64,000 bases of DNA, taken from the NCBI GenBank assembly GCA_004322135.1, contig SCSG01000003.1, positions 116,568 to 180,567 on the forward strand, given 5' to 3'. The notes under the pieces were generated by a model that saw only the letters and a list, made by a program, of their open reading frames with translations, had not been told where the DNA came from and searched no databases. Positions 47,075-55,956 of this stretch are shown here, in pieces (within the stretch, counting starts at the first letter, position 1; each line of letters begins with the position of its first letter). This DNA is from Burkholderiaceae bacterium (GTDB lineage: Bacteria > Pseudomonadota > Gammaproteobacteria > Burkholderiales > Burkholderiaceae_B). Made by a program: the position numbers and the translations under genes.

Positions 47075-48439
47075 TTAGGTTAGCGCGGCCCGAAGCTGTG
47101 GCAGCTGCCTGCGAGCCAGGGCGGCACCGCACTCGGTGGCGGCGGCCGCATCGAACAGTGTATCGAGCGTTGAGAGATCGATTTTCTTGTGTAGAACGGG
47201 ATCAGCCTTGATTGCCGAGGCGACCACGTCTCGAAGGGGTTCGCCCGTTGCGATAGTATGCCGCGTAAGTTCTTCCATCATCTGGTGTGCCTGCGGCCGC
47301 CCGATGACGCTCGCCAGGTAAATGGTGACAGCTTCGGCAAACACCAGGCCATGTAGCGCGTCGATGTTGCGCAGCATGCGCGCGTTGTCGACCTGCAGCC
47401 CCCCAATGGCTTCGGTAAGGGCTGCCAAGGCGCCGTGAGCGCCGATGAACAGCCGCGGCCACTCGGCCAGTTCTGCCTGCCAATTGCCAAGGCCGCGTTC
47501 GTGTTCCTGCCCCATATTGGCAAGCAGCGCCGCGGCGTGTTGCGGCACGCGCCCGGCCACAGCCAATGCAGTCATGCACGACACTGGGTTGCGCTTGTGT
47601 GGCATGGCCGAAGAGCCTCCTCGTCCTTTGCCTGTCGGCTCGGCCAGCTCGGCAATTTCGCCCTGCGCCATCAGGCTCAGGTCTTTGGCTATTTTGCCCA
47701 GGCTGCCCACCAGCACTGCAACTTCGAGTCCCAGGCGGACCCACTCATCGCGCTGAGTCTGCCAGCTTGATTGCGGCTCGGCAAGGTTGAGCTCGGCGGC
47801 AACGCGCCTGACAACGGCCGGGCCTTTCTCACCCATGACCGCCAATGTGCCCACCGCACCGCCCAGTTGCAGCTGCAGCGCATGCTGTGCTTGTACGCGC
47901 AGCCGCTCTTGGGCGCGCACAAGCGGCGCGACCCAGCCGGTGAACTTGAATCCCAGGCTGGTAACCTGGGCTGGCTGCATGAGGGTGCGGGCCAATACTG
48001 GGGTATCAAGGTGGTTTTCCGCCAGCGTGAGTAAATGCTTGATGAGACGCGAAAGGGTAGTGTTAAGCAGAACTAGTGCGTCGCGCGTGACCAGTACGGT
48101 TGCCGTGTCGATGACGTCCTGGCTGGTGCTGCCCCAATGCGCGTGTCGTGCGGCTTCCTTGTCTTCCATCGCGACGCTGTTGATAAGATCTTTCACAAGC
48201 GGGATGGCGATGCTGCCAGCGCGCCGACTTGCCGTGACGATGGTTGGAATGTCGTAGCGTTGTGCATCGCAATGTCTGGCAATAAGCTGCGCGGCGTCCT
48301 TTGGAATAATGCCTTCCGCCGCCTGGGCCAGCGCCAGCGCTTTCTCGAATTGCAGCATGGCTTGTATGACCGCCGCGTCATCAAACACTCGTATGATTTC
48401 GGTGGTGGTAAGAAAGCTGTCGAAAATTGAAACGCTCAC
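47075..48439 (-). CDS. pcaB: 3-carboxy-cis,cis-muconate cycloisomerase
   Basis: Second enzyme of the protocatechuate branch, which closes carboxymuconate to the lactone; a member of the fumarase / aspartase superfamily. It has 454 residues. The superfamily signature is GGSSAMPHKRNPV (about 274-286), and the conserved HWGSTSQDVIDTA segment lies near 105. It precedes pcaCD, which performs the next two steps. Confidence 0.96.
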   Translation of the reverse strand: MSVSIFDSFLTTTEIIRVFDDAAVIQAMLQFEKALALAQAAEGIIPKDAAQLIARHCDAQRYDIPTIVTASRRAGSIAIPLVKDLINSVAMEDKEAARHAHWGSTSQDVIDTATVLVTRDALVLLNTTLSRLIKHLLTLAENHLDTPVLARTLMQPAQVTSLGFKFTGWVAPLVRAQERLRVQAQHALQLQLGGAVGTLAVMGEKGPAVVRRVAAELNLAEPQSSWQTQRDEWVRLGLEVAVLVGSLGKIAKDLSLMAQGEIAELAEPTGKGRGGSSAMPHKRNPVSCMTALAVAGRVPQHAAALLANMGQEHERGLGNWQAELAEWPRLFIGAHGALAALTEAIGGLQVDNARMLRNIDALHGLVFAEAVTIYLASVIGRPQAHQMMEELTRHTIATGEPLRDVVASAIKADPVLHKKIDLSTLDTLFDAAAATECGAALARRQLPQLRAALT

Positions 48440-48613
48440 AAAGGCTCCATTTGGCCAGGCTTAGGGGGAAGGCAACCAGTTCCCTGCAGTGGTTGCCTTT
48501 ATATTGTAGCGGCTGCGCACCGCATCGTTACCTATGGTTTTACTGCTTTTCCTGTGCGTCGGTGGATCGCTGATCGGGCGAGCGTAGTGTGTCACGCCAA
48601 AGTGGAAACGTAC

Positions 48614-48692
48614 GGCTGGACATTCTTGCGTTGTGCTGACAGGGACACGGCTATGGGTGGGCAGGCCGGACATTCTCACATTGCACCAACAG
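48614..48692. repeat. pair of 29-base imperfect direct repeats
   Basis: Copy 1 at 48614-48642 and copy 2 at 48664-48692 share the pattern GGCYGGACATTCT then TYRC-like variants and a final ACAG, with starts exactly 50 bases apart. Series of such repeats occur at the ends of IS21-type elements, and other IS debris lies 300 bases on, but no IS21 genes are present, so the origin is a guess. Confidence 0.5.
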
Positions 48693-48707
48693 TGGGCAGA
48701 CGTAGTT

Positions 48708-48737
48708 TTGCGAGTATCGAAAAGTTTATGTTATATT
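48708..48737 (+). promoter_or_regulatory. promoter of the tRNA gene
   Basis: TTGCGA (48708-48713) and TTATAT/TATATT (48731-48737) are separated by 17 or 18 bases; the start site would be about 48744, a few bases before the tRNA. Confidence 0.65.
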
Positions 48738-48750
48738 CTTGTGCTTCGCT

Positions 48751-48827
48751 GGCGCATTAGCTCAGCCGGTTAGAGCGACGGAATCATAATCCGCAGGTCC
48801 CCTGTTCGAATCAGGGATGCGCCACCA
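48751..48827 (+). tRNA. tRNA with anticodon CAU (Met or Ile2)
   Basis: A 77-base cloverleaf folds with a 7-bp acceptor stem (GGCGCAT / ATGCGCC), D stem GCTC/GAGC, anticodon loop ATCATAA (CAU), T arm CCCTG-TTCGAAT-CAGGG and encoded CCA. The top pair of the anticodon stem is an A-C mismatch. CAU can be elongator Met or, if C34 is made into lysidine, Ile; the body looks like elongator tRNA-Met of related bacteria. Confidence 0.9.
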
Positions 48828-48976
48828 GAAATTCTGATTTTTTTATCAGGCACTTATGCCGGCTCTTCCCCATAAAGGGGGGATATGGCATTCGTCATAC
48901 TCGGTTAATCACCCCGTTCCAACCGCACAAGGCCAAGACCCGCAGCCGGTGGTCATCGCAGAACTCGCGGGTCAGT

Positions 48977-49250
48977 TCAAATGCGGGGGGATTCACACTC
49001 ATTCTTTGAGGACACTAGGGGTTGCAAGTGCACGCCGCTCATGCCCACCCAGTCGGCCAGTGTGGAACGCGCCAACTTCATGCCGGCGCGCTCGAAGATC
49101 CTCTCTTGGCGATACAGGGGCAGGTGATCGGCGTACTTGGCCACCAGCACATGGGCGAGCAGCCCGGTAGAAGGCAGGCCCTTATCAATCACATGCTCGG
49201 GCATCGGCCTGCGCTTGGGCTGACCCTTGGCATCGGCCTTGGTTGATGTT
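48977..49250 (-). mobile_element. IS66-family transposase remnant
   Basis: The minus strand reads a fragment of the IS66 TnpC transposase: ...QPKRRPMPEHVIDKGLPSTG then LLAHVLVAKYADHLPLYRQE and ARSTLADWVG. The frame is open only from about 49250 to 48977, about 80 of some 500 residues. No TnpA or TnpB and no inverted ends are seen, so the element is dead. Between 48828 and 48977, and between 49250 and 49307, nothing recognisable is found. Confidence 0.8.
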
Positions 49251-49307
49251 GTATGGCTTGTGGCTGCTTGGGGGAAATTGGCTCAAGCTGACTGGAGTTC
49301 GCTATGG

Positions 49308-49769
49308 CTACCAATAGTTTCTCATGATTTCAAGAGCCCAGCTTGGTTCGCGTAATTCTCCGCGCGGCAAGTAGCCGGACCAGACGGGCTTGAGATCGAG
49401 AATGGGTGTGCCGTCCACGGCGTCCAGGCCCAGTACCTCTATATCCAGCCCGTTCAAGCCAATGACGTTGCATACTGAAATGCCAATACGATTTGGTCGC
49501 ATGCGTCCGTGCTGGGCGAAAATCCCCACCTTGGGCCAGTCGCTGCGATTGCGTGGGTGGCGCGCGCCCAGCTCGCATGGTTCATCGTCGTCTATATGAA
49601 AATAAAATACCACTTCAATGTGCGATAGCGCTTCGATACCGTGCAGTGCATCGGGTGTAAAGCGGTTGGAGTCCAAGGAAAGGACGCATCGATTATCGGC
49701 CCAGTGATCTTTCGTGGCCTGTTCCCGCCCGCCCCGAACGGTACCAATAGGTTCGAATGTTAATTTCAT
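49308..49769 (-). CDS. TrmO / TsaA-like SAM-dependent methyltransferase family protein
   Basis: A 153-residue protein of the TsaA/YaeB (UPF0066) family, whose E. coli member TrmO methylates t6A37 of tRNA. The TsaA beta-barrel is visible: FEPIGTVR at the N-terminus, RHPRNRSDWPKVGIFAQHGR, then IGISVCNVIGLNG and LDAVDGTPILDLKP. It lacks the C-terminal domain of TrmO (235 residues), so activity on tRNA is uncertain. ATG 49769 has GGAAG seven bases upstream; the frame 26 codons longer is unlikely. It is the only intact gene in a stretch of gene debris and may be passenger DNA. Confidence 0.8.
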   Translation of the reverse strand: MKLTFEPIGTVRGGREQATKDHWADNRCVLSLDSNRFTPDALHGIEALSHIEVVFYFHIDDDEPCELGARHPRNRSDWPKVGIFAQHGRMRPNRIGISVCNVIGLNGLDIEVLGLDAVDGTPILDLKPVWSGYLPRGELREPSWALEIMRNYW

Positions 49770-49905
49770 TGTGAGGCTTCCTTTTTCGTTGGCCGAATTG
49801 CCTCTTAGCGGGCTCAACGTCGACCAAGAGTGATTACGTTTGCGCAAGTAATCAGTAAGCGTCCGCCGAACACACCTTGAGGAGGCGTTGGCTTGCTCCC
49901 AAGAT

Positions 49906-50106
49906 TTAGGCGCAAGTTGTTGTAGAGTTTGTGGCTAAGTTAATGTGACGAGCAGCAAACTCGCACGGGGTTAAATTGTTCAGAGAACTATGGGGTCGAG
50001 CTTGATTGTAATCTTGCTGCCACAGTTCAATCAGCACACGCGCTTCACACAAACTCGTGAACCAATTGTCGTTGAGGCATTCGTCGCGGAATTTCCCATT
50101 AAAGGT
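49906..50106 (-). mobile_element. IS3-family transposase C-terminal remnant
   Basis: The minus strand carries the last 66 codons of an IS3-family OrfB integrase: NGKFRDECLNDNWF, then EARVLIELWQQDYNQARPHS-SLNNLTPCEFA and a natural stop. The start and the DDE catalytic core are missing, and no element ends are seen. The gap 49770-49905 upstream of it holds nothing recognisable. Confidence 0.85.
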
Positions 50107-50166
50107 AAGCGCCCGGCCAGCCTTTCAATTACCCTCAATTCTTTGCGCTCTTTCTAATTGGCTCAG

Positions 50167-50295
50167 GGATATTCCGCTGGTCGTATCGGCGCTACCGAAG
50201 ACATCGCCGAGGTCGACGCGCTGTTCGTGTCCGATTGCGGGAAGTTCCTGACTGGCGTGAATTGCCGTGTCGACGGCGGAATGACAGCCCGTTGA
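50167..50295 (+). pseudogene. SDR gene fragment (C-terminal end)
   Basis: The plus strand reads the last 42 codons of a short-chain dehydrogenase: [19 protein letters not shown], then [14 protein letters not shown] and stop, the usual ending of FabG-type SDR proteins. The rest of the gene, with cofactor and catalytic sites, is missing. It abuts the IS3 remnant on one side and an hsdM fragment on the other. Confidence 0.75.
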
Positions 50296-50430
50296 CGAAT
50301 ATGTCGTAGATGTACCTGATAAAGATAAGGCAAAGCACGAGATGTTTGTACTCGGCAGCGTCCATATTGGCCTGCAACGTGTCTGCGATTATCCACAGCG
50401 ATTTTTTTTGATGTCATCAAGCGTTTTGGC
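50296..50430 (-). pseudogene. hsdM fragment (type I restriction methylase N-terminus)
   Basis: The minus strand reads KTLDDIKKN in one frame and, after a shift of one, [20 protein letters not shown] then [14 protein letters not shown], the N-terminal signature of HsdM methylases. The shift lies at a run of eight A (50402-50409 on the plus strand as T). After about 40 residues the gene breaks off into the SDR fragment. No hsdS or hsdR is near. Clearly inactive. Confidence 0.75.
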
Positions 50431-50458
50431 GCGCAGGAAAGGAGGCTGTGAAGGTGGG

Positions 50459-51637
50459 CTACAGTATAGGCCGCCGTGCTTGCACACGGTGGCGTGCCAT
50501 CCACCACAACGCCAGGACTACCAATGCCAGAGGAACCAGTGACCCGACATTGATCCAGGTCCAACCCTCTGTGGTAATAAGCACACCCGACGCAAAGGAG
50601 CTGATCGCAACGCTTGTGTATACGCAAAAGTCCATCGCGCCTTGTGTTTTGTTCTTTTCTTCCGGCCGGTATGCCTCGGTTAGCAAAGTGCTGCCACCTA
50701 TGTACAGGAAATTCCAGCCCACGCCCAATGCCAGCAGCGCAATCGTGAATTGCATTAGCTCCACGCCCGTAAGCGCAATCAGTACGCACACTACCATCAG
50801 CGCCACGCCCGAGCTCATCACGGGCAGCACGCCATAGCGCTTCACCAGATGTCCGGTAAAGAAGCTTGGCACGAACATGCCCATGACGTGCCACTCCAGC
50901 ACGAACGCAATATTGCCAAACGGGTGATCGTGCATCTTCATGGCCAGCGGCGTCGCCGCCATCAGCAGGTTCATCACCGCGTACCCGAAAGCGGCGCCAG
51001 CTACCGCCACGAAAAACACAGGTTGGCGCATAATTTGCGACAGTGGTCGGCCGGTCGTTGCATGGGGCGCTGGGACAATGTGAGGTGGAAAATCAATGAA
51101 AGTCATGATGACCAGTGACAGCACCGCTACGCAGATCAGGGCCAGATAGGCGCCGACGAACGGCGTTGGCAACAAGCCGCGTGTGACGTTCGCCAGATTC
51201 GGCCCCACCACGGCACCGACGATACCGCCGGCAAGTACTAAGGAAATGGCCTTTTCCTTGAACGCTGGAGCCACCAGCTCTGGTGCGGCAAAGCGGTACA
51301 GCGACGCATTGGCGCTGTAATAGCCCGCAACGAACGTTGCCGCGACCAATAGCCAGAACTGCTGCGATGCCGTTGCCCAGGCGCAGATTCCCGCCGAACC
51401 GGCAGCCACCAGCAGCCCGATCTGGAACGAACGCTTGCGGCCCAACAACCTTTGCGAACGCGCCACTGGAGCGGTCGACAGTGCCGCGCCAACCACGTAG
51501 GCGGTTATTGGCAAAGTTGCCAGCCAGCTGTACTGTGCCAGCGTCAGACCGACCAACCCATTAATGGCGATGAACGTGACGTTGTTGGTCAGGAACAGCC
51601 CCTGGCAGAGCGTCAGCAGAAAGAGTTTGCGATTCAT
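50459..51637 (-). CDS. MFS transporter
   Basis: A 392-residue inner-membrane protein with about 12 hydrophobic segments. The loop after segment 2 has the MFS-like basic motif RSQRLLGRKRS. Its length and fold fit the small drug- or sugar-export class (DHA1). Substrate unknown. It is monocistronic, with the ABC operon behind it on the same strand about 110 bases upstream. Confidence 0.85.
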   Translation of the reverse strand: MNRKLFLLTLCQGLFLTNNVTFIAINGLVGLTLAQYSWLATLPITAYVVGAALSTAPVARSQRLLGRKRSFQIGLLVAAGSAGICAWATASQQFWLLVAATFVAGYYSANASLYRFAAPELVAPAFKEKAISLVLAGGIVGAVVGPNLANVTRGLLPTPFVGAYLALICVAVLSLVIMTFIDFPPHIVPAPHATTGRPLSQIMRQPVFFVAVAGAAFGYAVMNLLMAATPLAMKMHDHPFGNIAFVLEWHVMGMFVPSFFTGHLVKRYGVLPVMSSGVALMVVCVLIALTGVELMQFTIALLALGVGWNFLYIGGSTLLTEAYRPEEKNKTQGAMDFCVYTSVAISSFASGVLITTEGWTWINVGSLVPLALVVLALWWMARHRVQARRPIL

Positions 51638-51746
51638 TGAGCCTGCGGAATAAGTCGTAACATCGCATTTTATCCGTCGAGTGGAGGTTTTGTGCTTTTT
51701 ATATGTGTGGGCTGGTTGAAATTCAGCACAGTGGGCTGTGCGCCAT

Positions 51747-52595
51747 TCAGTCCCTTGAATCGAGCGGCTTCCAGCGGTTGGCCCACTTGTCGAGCACGTT
51801 GACCAGCATGTTCAGGACTCCGGCGATAACCGCCAGCACGACCAGCGCCGCGAACACCCCGCTGGTATCGAATTGCGCCGACGAGTCGCTGATGAGGAAA
51901 CCCAGGCCACGATTCGAGGCCACCAGTTCGCCGATGACGGCGCCGATCAGGGCATAGGGAATGGCCATCCGCAGGCCAGTGAGCAGGCCAGCCATGGATG
52001 CAGGCAGCGTTACCTTCAACGCCACGTCGCGCCGGGAACCCCCCATCATGCGCACCGCATCCTTGAGGCCTTCATCCACATTCTGGACACCCGCAGCGGT
52101 GCTGAGGAACACCAGGAAAAAAACCGAGATGGCCGCCAGCAGCACCTTCATGCTCAGGCCAATGCCGAACCAGATGATGAAGAGCGGGGCCACGGCAACC
52201 TTAGGTACAGAATATAGGGCCAGCATATAGGGGATCAGTATGTCCCACAACGGCCGCACGGCTGCCACCAGGTACGCCACAATGGCTCCCGAGGCTGCGC
52301 CCATCACGAATCCAAGTACGACTTCCTGGATGGTGATCCAGGAATTGCGCCAGAGCGTGCCGTCCAGCGACCAGCGCAAGAGCGACTCGGCAACCCCCTG
52401 GGGTGAGCCGAAAAACTGTGGATCCAGAACGGGGCCTGACAACGCCGCCCAAATGCCAAGAAGTACGACAAGCGTGGCCAACCGCGCCCCGTAAATCAGT
52501 GTCACGTGCCGGTTGCGCTGCCACCAGCTACGGTTCAACGGAATCAGCAAGGGTCCGTGGCTGGGTTGGGCAGAGTTCGATTCGTTGGTCGTCAT
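51747..52595 (-). CDS. ABC transporter permease, Tau/Ssu type
   Basis: A 282-residue membrane protein with about six hydrophobic segments and the binding-protein-dependent permease loop (EGLKDAVRMMGGSRRDVALKV-TLPASM, near 185). This is the family of SsuC, TauC and NrtB. It is the last gene of the operon binding protein, ATPase, permease. A Pro/Ser-rich N-terminal tail precedes the first membrane segment. Confidence 0.92.
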   Translation of the reverse strand: MTTNESNSAQPSHGPLLIPLNRSWWQRNRHVTLIYGARLATLVVLLGIWAALSGPVLDPQFFGSPQGVAESLLRWSLDGTLWRNSWITIQEVVLGFVMGAASGAIVAYLVAAVRPLWDILIPYMLALYSVPKVAVAPLFIIWFGIGLSMKVLLAAISVFFLVFLSTAAGVQNVDEGLKDAVRMMGGSRRDVALKVTLPASMAGLLTGLRMAIPYALIGAVIGELVASNRGLGFLISDSSAQFDTSGVFAALVVLAVIAGVLNMLVNVLDKWANRWKPLDSRD

Positions 52596-52610
52596 GAATA
52601 TCCTCTGCAG

Positions 52611-53375
52611 TTACCGCGTGGCTTGTCGTATGGCATCAGTCAAGGCCCGATACAGGTGCAGGTAATTGGGTTGCATGCGAATTTCATCGGCGTCGCGTGG
52701 CCGGGGCAGACCGACGGCCATGTCCAGCACGACGGATCCAAGTGCCCCCAGCACCACGATGCGGTCTGCCAGGATGAGCGCTTCTTCAATGTCGTGCGTC
52801 ACGAATACGACAGTGCGGCCGCTGCCCGTCCACAGATCCAGGAGTTGTCGCTGCAGGTCACCACGCAATTGAGCATCCAGTGCGCCAAAGGGTTCGTCCA
52901 GCAACAGTGTGTCGGGGCCGCTACACAGCATGCGCGCGATGCTCACCCGGCGCCGCATGCCTCCCGACAGTTCACGCGGGTAGTGGTGCTCGAACCCGGC
53001 AAGCCCTACTTGCTCGATGAGGCGCAGGGCTGCGGCCGAGCGCACGGCCTTGTTTGTACCCTGAATTTCCTGTGGCATTTCCACGTTGTGCAGGACATTG
53101 CGCCATGGCATCAACGTGTCTTGCTGAGTGAGGTATCCGACCTTGGTCAGCGGTCCCGACACCAGATCACCCCTATACATGATCTGGCCCGCCGTGACGG
53201 TGGTCAGACCCGCCAGCAGGTTCAATAGTGTCGATTTTCCGCAACCGCTGCGTCCCAGAAGTACGAGGAAACTGCCTTCCTCGACTGTGAGATTCGCGCC
53301 GCGCAGCGCGACGAGTTCTTGGTTGTCTTTCCTGAAGTGCTTATGCACATCTTTGACGTTATAGACAGCCGCCAT
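52611..53375 (-). CDS. ABC transporter ATPase, Tau/Ssu type
   Basis: A 254-residue ATPase. Walker A is LLGRSGCGKSTLLNLLAG (about 39), signature LSGGMRRRVSIARML (about 137), Walker B LLLDEPFGALD (about 158). ATG 53375 overlaps the stop of the binding protein gene (TGATG), so translation is coupled; the ten extra upstream codons of the open frame are not needed. Drives import of the ligand of the next protein. Confidence 0.94.
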   Translation of the reverse strand: MAAVYNVKDVHKHFRKDNQELVALRGANLTVEEGSFLVLLGRSGCGKSTLLNLLAGLTTVTAGQIMYRGDLVSGPLTKVGYLTQQDTLMPWRNVLHNVEMPQEIQGTNKAVRSAAALRLIEQVGLAGFEHHYPRELSGGMRRRVSIARMLCSGPDTLLLDEPFGALDAQLRGDLQRQLLDLWTGSGRTVVFVTHDIEEALILADRIVVLGALGSVVLDMAVGLPRPRDADEIRMQPNYLHLYRALTDAIRQATR

Positions 53376-54457
53376 CAATGCCCGCCCAGAACGGAGTCCA
53401 GCCACTTCGTCGGAACCATCGTGGCGTAGTCGGGCGCTTCAGTGATGAGTCCGGACTTCAGGTTGAACTGCACCTCGCTGTTGTAGTCCGCTTCGCTTAT
53501 GCCGGGTTGGGCAGGAATTTCGGAACGAAGAATTGCCATCAGCCTGTCTATGGTCTCATCATCCATCGCCGGGCGATAGGTCTTGAACAAGGCCCGGACT
53601 GCCTTCGGATCGGCGTCGTGGATGTAGTGTTCGGCGTCGGCAATGGCACGCACGAATGCGCCGACCGCGGCACCTTTTTTATTGATCATGTCCTGGGTTG
53701 TGAAGACCACGCCGTGCACCATGTGGGTGAATTGCGGGATATCACCACGGGTTGGCGAGATGTAAATTTCGCCGATGTGCTTGGCCTCGGCCTGCTGCCC
53801 GACCGGCTGCGGAAATGACAGCGCATCCACACGCCTGGTCTTGAGCGCGCCCAGCGCCCCAGTCATGTTCGAGCCCAGGGAGACGAGCGTGACGTCTGTT
53901 GAGGACTTCAGCCCTTGCGTGCCCAGAAGAAAATTGACGAGTGCCTGCGTGCCGCTTCCCGGACCAGTGATGCCGATTTTCTTGCCTTTGAGTGACTTGA
54001 CTTTGTCAGCCAGTGACGCTGATTGGGGGGCCCCAGAGAATGAAGGCCCGGTAATGATGTCCACGTAGTACGTGTTCACCAACTGGGCAATCATGCGAGT
54101 GCCTTTGTTGGCCCGGTATAGATTAAGGGGGTCTGTGCCGTTGCCGCCCGCTACGTCGATGCTGCCTGATTGCAGTGCTGCTGCCAGTTTCGCGCCTGTA
54201 CCCAACAGCGGAATGTCGCCGACTGCCAAGTCGTGTTTGGCGAAAAAACCTTCTTTTTTAGCTACGAAGATCGGAAAAAAAGCGACGGAGTCGCTGATTT
54301 GTCCGACGTTAAGGCTCATGCTTGGTTTGGTTGCTGTCCCGTCTGTCGAAGCGGCATAGGTCGCGGGCGGCGTGATAAGCCCGCCAGCCACCACGCCTAG
54401 AGCCATGAAAAAACCGGAGATGAACCCTGTGTACCGGTTGGTTGAATCGCATCGCAT
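53375..54457 (-). CDS. ABC substrate-binding protein, NMT1/TauA type
   Basis: A 360-residue periplasmic binding protein with a signal peptide (residues 1-35, ending TYAAS) and the NMT1/THI5-like fold seen in receptors for sulfonates, nitrate, taurine and thiamine precursors (FFPIFVAKKEGFFAKHDLAV, LQSGSIDVAGGNG). AAGGTAG is placed about six bases before ATG. The three-gene operon is complete. No sulfonate monooxygenase or nitrate gene is near, so the ligand is not settled. Confidence 0.9.
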   Translation of the reverse strand: MRCDSTNRYTGFISGFFMALGVVAGGLITPPATYAASTDGTATKPSMSLNVGQISDSVAFFPIFVAKKEGFFAKHDLAVGDIPLLGTGAKLAAALQSGSIDVAGGNGTDPLNLYRANKGTRMIAQLVNTYYVDIITGPSFSGAPQSASLADKVKSLKGKKIGITGPGSGTQALVNFLLGTQGLKSSTDVTLVSLGSNMTGALGALKTRRVDALSFPQPVGQQAEAKHIGEIYISPTRGDIPQFTHMVHGVVFTTQDMINKKGAAVGAFVRAIADAEHYIHDADPKAVRALFKTYRPAMDDETIDRLMAILRSEIPAQPGISEADYNSEVQFNLKSGLITEAPDYATMVPTKWLDSVLGGH

Positions 54458-54673
54458 ATCGGCTACCTTGTGGAGAGTTGATCGGGCATTCCCCCAGACT
54501 TCGCGCGCGATTTACGCGGCCGGATGTTGCTTGGCGCGTTCACCATTCACCGAGACCTGTCTTCCCCGCACCATCTTGGCTTGCTGGCACAACAATAGCC
54601 TTCGTTTTATTTTGCGTGCATTCTGTTGGGTTTCAAGGGCGATTATACGTTATACAGGGTTGGCGATAAACAC

Positions 54674-55951
54674 TCAGGTGAATAGCTGTTCGCCAATGTA
54701 GTGGCCGGGTTGCGGCGCAGGCGGAACAAAGAAAATGGCCGAGCCAATGTGCGATGTGTACTCGTTAAGTGCGTCGGAAGCACCGAGTTTCGCCTGCAGC
54801 AGTTCGAAGTGGGCGGGGTCGTTCTGATAGCAGATGAAGAGCAGGCCAGCGTCCAACTGGCCGTAGCGGTTAATGCCGTCGGTGTAGTTGAAGGATCGCC
54901 GCAGAATCTTCACGCCGCCATTGTTTTCGTGGGCGGCAAGTCGAATGTGTGCCGTGGCCGGAATGACCAGCTGTCCGTCGCTGCCTTTTTTGTGGAAATC
55001 GGGCGTGTCGAATTCCTTGTCGCCGCCAAGCGGTGCGCCGGATAGCTTTTGACGGCCGAAGACGTTGTTCTGGTCGCTGACCCGGTCGGTGTCCCAATTT
55101 TCAATATGCATCTGCACCTTGCGCACAACCTGGTAGCTGCCATGCCGCTGCCAGGCAGGGCCGTCCTTGATCCAGACAAAGTTCTCGAATTCGTCCGCCG
55201 ACCTGACGTTTCGCGTACCGTCGCGAAAGCCAAGCAGGTTGCGCGGCGTCGATTGGCCCTTGCCGGCCGAAGCACGTCCAAAGCCGAGAACCGTCCAGCG
55301 TGTTGACGCCGCGCCGATGCCTTTGGCAATGCGGGCCAGATCGCGGATGGCGTGGTAGGCGACCTGGGGGTCGTCGGCGCAGGCCTGGAGGGAAAGATCA
55401 CCGCCAGTGAATTCCGGCTGCAGGGCGTCGCTGGGCAACTGCTTCAGGTTGCGTAGAAGGGGCGGCTTCTTGCCGGCGAGTCCGTAGGTATCCGTAAAGA
55501 CGTTGGGGCCAAGGCCCACGGTGACGGTCAGCGACGCAGGGCCGAGGCCGAGCGCCTCGCCGGTATCCAGGCCTATGCCGTTGGCGCGCGCAGGTTCGAC
55601 CGGGCCGATAGTCTGCCCCTTCACCAATTGCGCGATCGCCCCCGACCATCGCGCCAGTAGAACCTGCAGGTCCGCGCGTTTGGCGGACGTAAGGTCGAAC
55701 GTCATGTAGATGGCGTAGCGCTGCGGCGGCGTCATAATGCCCGTCTGTTCAGCGCTGCCATAAAAGGGGAGTTCTTTCGAGAGATCGACGGTGTCGCCGT
55801 TGGACGAAGCGGCGTTCGCACTCAGTGCGGCAGCCATTGCGGGGTTGGACGCAAGCGCCGAACCCAGCGTGCCCGCCGCCGTGCCAAAGAGCAGGCTGCG
55901 GCGGGTAAGTCGAAAACCTGGATCATCACCCGGAATTTTGGCTTTTGACAT
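54674..55951 (-). CDS. efeB: EfeB, periplasmic Dyp-type haem peroxidase
   Basis: A 425-residue Tat-exported Dyp peroxidase of the EfeUOB iron uptake system. The twin-arginine signal is RLTRRSLLFGTAAG. The Dyp motif GxxDG is in LLGFRDGTRN (about 240), with the haem-ligand His in the following part. EfeB may oxidise ferrous iron or take iron from haem. It begins five bases after efeO. Its own promoter is not needed. Confidence 0.95.
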   Translation of the reverse strand: MSKAKIPGDDPGFRLTRRSLLFGTAAGTLGSALASNPAMAAALSANAASSNGDTVDLSKELPFYGSAEQTGIMTPPQRYAIYMTFDLTSAKRADLQVLLARWSGAIAQLVKGQTIGPVEPARANGIGLDTGEALGLGPASLTVTVGLGPNVFTDTYGLAGKKPPLLRNLKQLPSDALQPEFTGGDLSLQACADDPQVAYHAIRDLARIAKGIGAASTRWTVLGFGRASAGKGQSTPRNLLGFRDGTRNVRSADEFENFVWIKDGPAWQRHGSYQVVRKVQMHIENWDTDRVSDQNNVFGRQKLSGAPLGGDKEFDTPDFHKKGSDGQLVIPATAHIRLAAHENNGGVKILRRSFNYTDGINRYGQLDAGLLFICYQNDPAHFELLQAKLGASDALNEYTSHIGSAIFFVPPAPQPGHYIGEQLFT

Positions 55952-55956
55952 GGACT

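Larger units (their letters stand above)
48440..48750. other. gap between pcaB and the tRNA gene
   Basis: This 311-base gap holds the pcaB promoter side, a pair of direct repeats and the tRNA promoter. The rest shows no open frame with recognisable content. Confidence 0.5.

Noticed and set aside
50163..50894. 243-codon minus-strand frame over the MFS 3' end and the SDR and hsdM debris
   Set aside because: Overlaps the MFS gene in another frame and mixes unrelated fragments.
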